Source of the DNA: Gnetum montanum
Lineage: Eukaryota; Streptophyta; Gnetopsida; Gnetales; Gnetaceae
NCBI GenBank assembly: GCA_015680685.1
Contig: MNCI01034978.1
Location: 3,964-67,963 of the forward strand
Direction of reading: 5' to 3'
DNA: 64,000 bases
Below, one piece after another: positions 57,601-64,000 of the stretch (position 1 is its first letter; each line of letters starts with the position of its first letter). The notes beneath the pieces are model-generated. The model was not told the origin of the DNA, did no database searches, and worked only from the letters and a program-made list of their open reading frames with translations. Position numbers and translations under genes: made by a program.

Positions 57601-60200
57601 CCAAGTGATGAAAACTTACTTTTGGTCTATATATACAACAAAAACAACTTTCTCCACTAAATAGATCTTTTGTAACCCCACACTAGAGTAGAGATACTTT
57701 AATCCCAAAGCACATAAAATCTCTACTCTATTAAACTTATTGAAATATCATACTCCTTCTCCCTCAAATAGTCACTATTGAGCACTCTACTCTTCACTAT
57801 TGGATCTCTACTTCTATAACATTAATAAACTTGGAATCATCTATGCTTATTTGAGCTATGAGTAAGCATGTCTTATTATTAGTATCTTTGTCTAACTTCA
57901 AAAAACATAAATATATAAAAATTAACTTTTTCTACTTACTCATTAGTCTTAGGATGATCCTTGACCACTTCAACTAATTAGCATTCTCTTCGTAGACTTC
58001 ATTCCACATTTGGTGAAGTCGTCCTTAATTATTGTACTTGTTCCAAAACTTGTATAGTCTCAATCCCTTGTACTGCACATCAAAATGAGACATCATGTAA
58101 GATCTCCAATTTTGATGTTGGGAGAGATCCCATAACAAGTTTTGCAAACATGCTAGGTGATTTGGACTCTACATGTCCGAATTAACAAATCCACATACTA
58201 ATTGGCTCTAAGTTAGTTTTAGCCAAAATAAGACTAAATTTTCTCAACTCTTGAGCCTATAACTCATATCTCAACAAAAATTTAAGAGGCTAGTGAATTG
58301 GACATATCCCTAGATGTCTGAGATCCAAGAACAATGTGCTATCAAAACTAAATTTTTGATATTCTCACCTTTTCCACAAATTTCCCAAGCATTTTCTATA
58401 CACCAGGCTATCCTTGGATGACCCCTCAATCTTTGATCTTTTCTCGAAGGTGATTTCTATAAGCTTTGTAGAGAATTTTGGTAGCATTTGTTCCAAGTCT
58501 CATAGAATAACTTCTTCACCCAAGCCTGTCCAAATCACCACATGGAAGTGGATGATGTAGAAATTTAAAAATTTTGTAGCCCCCTACATGCCCAAAGCTT
58601 TGGTGGCATAAGCTTGCTATTATCAAAGAGCAGCTTGCTTATAATGGGGCCTACTCTTCTTTGCTTATTCTCAAGGATATTCCTTTCGTCCACTAAGATT
58701 AAAAACATAGGCTTAATAACAAGGAGATTAGGTGCCACTACATCTCTAAAAAATAAACATTAAATAGTTTAGCATCAAAAACACACTTTTTCATGTTAAA
58801 ACTACAACTTAATGATAAAATCAAAATATATTTAATTTACGTTAGTTTCATGTTCAAATTTCCTTTTGATTGTCAGAGTGATACATCGAAAATTAGTCAT
58901 CAAACTTTGACATTTTACATTAAAAAATACTTATTGTAGGATGTTGTTTTATGCTTTTCATTACTTAGATATTTGGCAAAAACATCAACACATTAAAATT
59001 TCCACGTTGCGTTCTTTGCTAAAACCCCCAAGAAGCACATTTTTTCTAAAATTTGCAAAAATGATTATGAATTTGGCCATGAAAATATTTATTTAGCTAG
59101 ATTTCTACTTGTAGAACGTAATATACATACTAGATTTGGCTTAAACAAACTAAAATTATAGGATTTTCTACCCTAGAATTGTTGTTCGATGAAGTATAGC
59201 AACGACATGGAAAACCATGCTTTCTATCAAACTAGGTATCAAGCTTGCTAAAAATCCTTGATGCATTTTGTGTATATTATTTACCAACTAAGAAAAATCT
59301 CCACATGCATGAAGTTTCTAGAAACACAACTATCACAACCTAGAATTTATAAAGGTTTAGTTACTTAATTTAACTTATGTGATTAAATCTTTGATGTTGT
59401 TATATGCACTTCAATATATTAGCTCTAATTTCCTTGGTTAAATTAAAGGGTAGCATTACTATTATTAATGTTATTATTATTTTCCTACGTAAGAGAATGT
59501 CATTTGCTTGTTAGGATGTTTGTTAAAGTTTTGTATCCTTTGTTTTACTACTATTAAAGCTTAGTCATAAATCTATTAAATATATTTTATGATTAAATAT
59601 TGAGATCCAATTACCCCAAGAAGTTTTTCTTTTATTAGTTATCATGTTTTTATAAGTATTTTGCTATGTTCATTTTATTCTCTAAAATTTTGAGTTCAAG
59701 TTCTAAACTTCTCTAAGACTACTAAGCAGCATTGAATCCAAACCCAACATTACTTTTAGATAGAAAAATTGCTTTAAAATCCCAAAATATAAAAAAACCA
59801 TTACAACAAACTAAATAAATAGTGTTAAACTTTGCAAAAATTCCTAACTGAGGTTTGGATAACTTACATTTGACCATTAGGAGGAAGTGAGTAGGGTTAA
59901 GAAAGTCCCATGCTATTGTTGGATCCACCCCTAGTTCCTTGTTTGCTACTACTAGCAGTTGTCATCTTTCTCCTTGTTGCCTAGCTTCATTATCACTTTC
60001 ACTCTACTCTTGCATCAATTCTTAACCTGGTCTGTTGCAAATAAAAGCTTTGGAACAAAAACCTTCCTTTTCCATTACTTTGATAACTTAGAAATAACAC
60101 ACATTCTAAGACTTTCAACATTTGAGATATTTTGACATCACTTAACTTAGCTTTTAATGTCCTCTATTTTAGATGGAAAATATGACCTTTTGATTCTACT
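54700..60200. other. Foreign 5.5-kb stretch between protease and RT of element 5
   Basis: AT-rich sequence that interrupts element 5. The part 58700-55220 has decayed coding-like blocks on the minus strand (separate entry). 58700-60200 shows no coding signal. No LTRs or terminal repeats bounding the insert were recognised. Confidence 0.5.
55222..58700 (-). pseudogene. Unidentified multi-block coding-like sequence
   Basis: Minus-strand blocks each ending near a GT: about 58640-58370 (FLNFYIIHFHVVIWTG, then SSKDSLVYRKCLGNLWKR), 58050-57950 (YKGLRLYKFWNKYNN, LHQMWNEVYEENAN), 57900-57820 (DTNNKTCLLIAQISIDDSKF), 57500-57235 (NEDLKKLFPLFIESLFYNKI, WELAPMWLYGLYGAMIQGRV, ANWALVIYQGEVEEM), 56630-56520 (MSMEKMNFLLDLFSFKENEE), 56260-56142 (NKQMMLKGFVEDMKRKLNLI) and 55422-55240 (ELKSYEEEWANILSKILSLA, then GTAAGC). 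I do not recognise the family. The first block faintly recalls FCP1/NLI-type phosphatases (FxVxIWT.. and a final LVxKxLxxLW), at low confidence. Confidence 0.4.
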
Positions 60201-60479
60201 CTAAGTGAATAAGATTGCATTTTTGGAATCTATACTTTAACCTTTAATCTTGAGTCACTCTGCAAGTTAGGTATGCAAGAATCTTGATTCTTCTTTTCTT
60301 AATTTAACATTAAGTTCAACTTCTCTTATATCCTCTTTAGACAACACAAAGGTTGAGCTTTTTCAACAATCAAACCTCTCCTTTGTTAATTAAGAGTCTC
60401 TTTTAACACTTGCTTGATGTACCAATACTAAGCCGTAGAAGTGAATAGAAGGCTCTTCAGCTTAGTGCCCTCCTTTCAC

Positions 60480-61450
60480 AAAACCTTCAGGAAGCTATCC
60501 TAGCAACCACGCATAACTATTTAATTTCTCTCACTTGGGGATACAATGATATGCCTAAGCTAGATCCAAAGCTAGTTCAACATAACATTATCTTGGAAGA
60601 ATATTCCAAACCTATTAAACAAAAGATTAGGAAAATTTGTTCTACTATAGCTTTCGTCATAAAATAAGAGATTACTAATCTTTACATTATTGGATTTATC
60701 CATCTTGCTGACTATTCTAATAAGGTCTCTAAGATGATTGTAGTTCACAAGAAGAATGATGGCATTCATATATGCAATGACTTTTGAAACCTTAACAAGA
60801 TCACTTTTAAGGATGACTTTCCTTTACCTCACATTTATTAGCTTATCAACTTTATAGCTGGTCATGCTCTTCTATTCTTTATGTATGCATTTTTTTGTTA
60901 CAACCAAATCTAGATAAATCTAAAGCACTAGCGGTATACCACTTTCATGACTCTTTTGGAAACATTGTGCTATACTAAAATACCCTTTGGACTTAAGAAT
61001 GTTGGAGCTACTTATCAATGAGCTATGAATCTTATCTTTAATGACATGATGTTCAAAATAGTTAATGATTATGTTGATGATTTAACCATCAAATCTACAT
61101 GATTTTAACTTAGACCAAGTTCTAACTCGTTGTGACAAGTTTAACATATTTTAATCTCAAGAAATGCATTGTTGAGGTCCTTACAAGAAAGATGTTAGGT
61201 TACATTGTTTTTCAAGATAGCATAACTATTAATCCCAATAAGGTCAAAGCTATTCTAGATCTTTCACCACCTAATAACATTAAGATATGAAAATTTTACA
61301 AGGTTTCCTTCAATCAATTTGCCATTTTTTTTCAATCCTACTAATTGCCGTCATCCTTTGAATCACTTGCTTCAAAAATCTACTTCTTTCATTTGGAACA
61401 AAGAGTCCCAAAAGGCCTTTGATTTTAGCAAACAAGCCTTAACCACTCTT
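60480..61450 (+). pseudogene. Reverse transcriptase, element 5
   Basis: In one frame with stops: LISLTWGYNDMPKLDPKLVQ and HNIILEEYSKPIKQKIRKI (lead-in), VSKMIVVHKKNDGIHICNDF, LNKITFKDDFPLPHIY (fingers), FFCYNQI, TKIPFGLKNVGATYQ and IVNDYVDDLTIKS (YVDD catalytic box, near 61068). The thumb runs to about 61450 (FIWNKESQKAFDFSKQAL). The catalytic aspartates remain but at least eight stops interrupt it. Confidence 0.85.
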
Positions 61451-61860
61451 TCTATTTTACATCCTCTATAATTAAACCAACCTTTGTATCTCTCTCTTTC
61501 CAAATTTAACCATTCCATATTTGCCATGCTCTCTCAAAGAAGAGAAGATGAAGTTGATATTCCCATATACTACATATCTCTTCCTTTTTCGTACTATGAG
61601 ACTAGATACTTCAACATTGAGAAATTTTTTCTAAGTCTTATCTTCACCCTTAAGAAGTGGAGACATTATCATCATAATGCTAAGGTGTTTATTATCTACA
61701 AAGATAACATCTTCAAAGTCCTTGCTAACAACCCTTTTGACAACCATCAATTAGATCATTAGAAGACCTTTCTCATTGAGTTTGACCTTTATTTCTAATC
61801 TTAACACTCTATCAAAGATCGAGCCATAGCAGATCTTATCTCTTCTTTTGAAATGACTAA
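61450..61860 (+). pseudogene. Ty3-type RNase H, element 5
   Basis: 61484-61762 is open: YLSLSKFNHSIFAMLSQRRE, VDIPIYYISLPFSYYETRYF, IEKFFLSLIFTLKKWRHYHH and KVFIIYKDNIFKVLANNPF. The first strand YLSLSK lacks the usual Asp (YxDAS), so it is inactive. FLIEFDLYF follows, the end of the domain. Confidence 0.75.
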
Positions 61861-61899
61861 CATTGTTTTCAGCTTACATGCCAATGCTAAGGATTTGGA

Positions 61900-62290
61900 C
61901 ACTATCCTTTATTTTGACAAAACACACATTTCCTTCGAATCTAATACAACTTGTGTCTTTATACTTTCTACCAAACAAGTTCTCTATTAGGCTTATAAGC
62001 TTGATTTTCCTTGCACCAACAATGTAGCTAAATACGAGGCTCTAATACAAGGTCTCTTGCTAGACTTACAAAATCAAGTTAAAATTATTAATATTTATGA
62101 TAACTCTTAACTCATCATAAACCAAGTTAATGGTGATTATGATTTAAAGGCTCCTCACTTATTTCCTTATCTTGAAATGGCTAAGGAACTTATCTTTTCC
62201 TTCTCTACTCATAACTTGAACCACATCCCACACTTTGAAAACATGCTAGCCAATGACTTAGCAGCTTTCGTCATCAATGGTGATCCTTCC
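61900..62290 (+). pseudogene. Archaeal-type RNase H, element 5
   Basis: Reads TILYFDKTHISFESNTTCVF (first Asp), LDFPCTNNVAKYEALIQGLL (the usual AEYE is AKYE, so the first Glu is lost), IINIYDNS, a stop where Gln is usual, LIINQVNGDY, and HIPHFENMLANDLAAFVING, where ADALA has become ANDLA. It lies between the Ty3-type RNase H and the integrase. Confidence 0.8.
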
Positions 62291-62326
62291 ACTATGCAAG
62301 ATCAACTTGTTTAGTTAGTTTTCTTA

Positions 62327-63630
62327 ATGCATCTTATGCAATCTCCTAACATCTTGATAAGTGCTATCAACATGAATAATAATAATCAACAATACGCTAA
62401 TCTTCTTCATTACCTCACGACTAGAGAAACTTCTACTCATCTCATGCCTACTCAAAAGGATGCTTTGCGCAAACATAGTTGGCATTTATTATTAGTGAAT
62501 CCTAATGGCTTATGTCATGTTTCTTCTATGGATGATCTTCTATGTTTTTTTGGTCATGTAGAGTCTAAGACAATCCTTGATTAGGTTCACTCAAGAGTTT
62601 ATGGTGAATACTTAGGGCCACGCTCCTTGGATGCTCGCATAATTTCATTAGGCTATTGATGGTCAATCTTAGCCAAAGATAAATATCATCTAGTTAACAT
62701 GTATGATGCTTTCCAAAGAAATGCATCTCTTATATATGTTTCTTCACAAGAGCTTAACATATATCAAATTACATGGCCCTTTCAAAAATAGGATTTAGAC
62801 ATTATTGGTGCTATTAGCCCTCCATCTACTAGGTACCAATTTATTCTAACTACTATAAAATACTTCACTAAGTTAGTAAAAGATATTCCTTTACATGTCA
62901 TCAAATCCCAATTAATTTATTACTTCATCCTCGATCACATCATAACCCTCTTCGATGCACCTCTCCATGTTGTAACTAATAATTGACCTCAATTCAAAAG
63001 TAAAGAGGTAGCTAATTTCTATTCCATGTACCACATCATCTAATCCTTGTCGTCACCTTATTATCCTTAGTCTAATAGTCAAGCTAAATCCACTAATAAA
63101 ACTCTCATCTACTTTCCTTGCACCATGGCTAATAAAATACAATGGAATTAACACACAACAATTTCACACCCTATGAATTTATCATACTACTTTTTGCACA
63201 AATATTAGTTATACTCAATACTTTCTAACCTATCCTTTAGAGGAAATCTTACCAATTGAACTTTGTATCCCATCCCTTCACATTACTTTTCATGATTGGT
63301 GTTTAGATCACGACAACCACAACATGTGATGCATTGAGTTGGACCTTTTTAAAGAATAGTGGTAACCTACTCTTTGACATCTACATGAATATCAAGAAAA
63401 TATTTAGCATCACCACTCCAGACATGTTACAATCATAGAGACTCATGAGGTTGATCCAATTATTCATCATTTTTAAACTGTAAATATACAAATTTCTCCC
63501 CTAATTGATAGGGTCCTTTCTTGATGATTCAATATCTATAAAATGGTACTTACATTTTATCTGATCTAGAAGGATGTTAGTTTCTAGATCATAACAATAA
63601 AATCTTGCTAAAGCACTACTACATGTAGCT
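62327..63630 (+). pseudogene. Integrase, element 5
   Basis: 62327-62584 is the open pre-integrase part (SPNILISAINMNNNNQQYAN, LRKHSWHLLLVNPNGLCHV). Broken pieces follow: DLDIIGAISPPSTRYQFIL (first Asp), PLHVVTNN.PQFKSKEVAN (second Asp replaced by Asn), NSQAKSTNKTLIY (Glu replaced by Lys). The C-terminal module NGTYILSDLEGC and ILLKHYYM ends near 63630. The segment 62331-62572 is also present at 34924-35166. Confidence 0.8.
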
Positions 63631-64000
63631 AACTTATAACATTAAACTTGTTAACTATTTAAGACCAAACAAGTGTTCTTCTTATGGAAAGTTATCTTTG
63701 TATCAGTTCTTCTTTACTACAATAGAATATATACTACATCAATATAATAGGTTTTCTCTAAATCCTATTTTTCTTGGATTATTTTATATCTATTTTGTCT
63801 CTCTATCTCATATTCTGCTATTTCTCTAGCTATTTTCTTCATATTTCCCTATGATATCTATCCCATTCTACTCTATGTGCTCTACACAACCAATGAGGTT
63901 TTAAATGACTGAATATCTCATTGCTTCATGTGAGGATATTCTTGAGCATATTATTCACTAGAATAGGAAGGGATTACTTTGACAATATATATGACATCCT
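63631..64000. other. Downstream flank of element 5
   Basis: T-rich non-coding sequence after the integrase; the 3' LTR may start here or beyond the window. No match to 49.8-50.1 kb was recognised in these 370 bp. Confidence 0.4.

Larger units (their letters stand above)
51238..63630 (+). mobile_element. Element 5: Tat-like Ty3/gypsy element, very decayed
   Basis: Plus-strand relics in order: gag (51238 to about 53400, broken by the N gap), protease region (about 53700-54480), an unrelated stretch (about 54700-60200), RT (60480-61450), RNase H (to about 61860), aRNH (61900-62290) and integrase (62327-63630). The RNase H-aRNH-integrase order is the usual Tat one. Almost every conserved motif carries a stop or a changed key residue. 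Confidence 0.8.

Overview
This window is nuclear DNA of a land plant with a large, repeat-rich genome. It is AT-rich, has GT..AG introns, plant gene families and several layers of decayed Ty3/gypsy retrotransposons. Tat-type elements carrying a second, archaeal-type RNase H, together with Athila-type elements, fit a seed plant; a gymnosperm such as a conifer is my guess, not a demonstration. I see no bacterial operon, CRISPR array, tRNA or rRNA.

Layout. 1.0-7.3 kb (minus): element 1, a Tat-like Ty3/gypsy element in which the extra RNase H lies between protease and reverse transcriptase (RT). 8.9-12.05 kb (plus): element 4, a Tat-like pol with the more usual order RT-RNase H-aRNH-integrase; its RT part is mis-assembled (a perfect 205-bp inverted repeat bounded by single Ns). 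12.06-15.7 kb: minisatellite, GCTACG/CGTAGC palindromes, LTR-like ends and two facing primer-binding-site-like sequences. 17.58-18.67 kb: an LTR-like unit containing a CpG-rich island. 20.35-21.6 kb: a plus-strand LTR+PBS+gag start fused to 21.6-28.84 kb, an old Athila-like element 2 on the minus strand. 29.4-30.2 kb: a LINE fragment (minus). 32.9-34.8 kb (plus): the first six exons of a malectin-like/LRR receptor kinase gene, cut short by a 1-nt deletion and a retroelement fragment. 36.2-43.4 kb (minus): Athila-like element 3, the best preserved, with a complete 5' LTR and PBS. 43.8-47.1 kb (minus): an intron-containing pseudogene of carotenoid cleavage dioxygenase 8 (CCD8, strigolactone pathway). 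About 49.8-63.6 kb (plus): element 5, a very decayed Tat-like element with a 353-bp assembly gap and about 5.5 kb of foreign sequence between protease and RT, including decayed coding-like blocks on the minus strand.

How it works together. Nothing here looks like a complete working gene. The retroelements would once have supplied Gag, protease, RT/RNase H and integrase, each from its own LTR promoter. The two host loci, CCD8 and the receptor kinase, keep exon-intron structure, so they are relics of genes and not processed copies. Many stops in both host and element sequence look like C-to-T or G-to-A transitions, as expected for long-methylated DNA.
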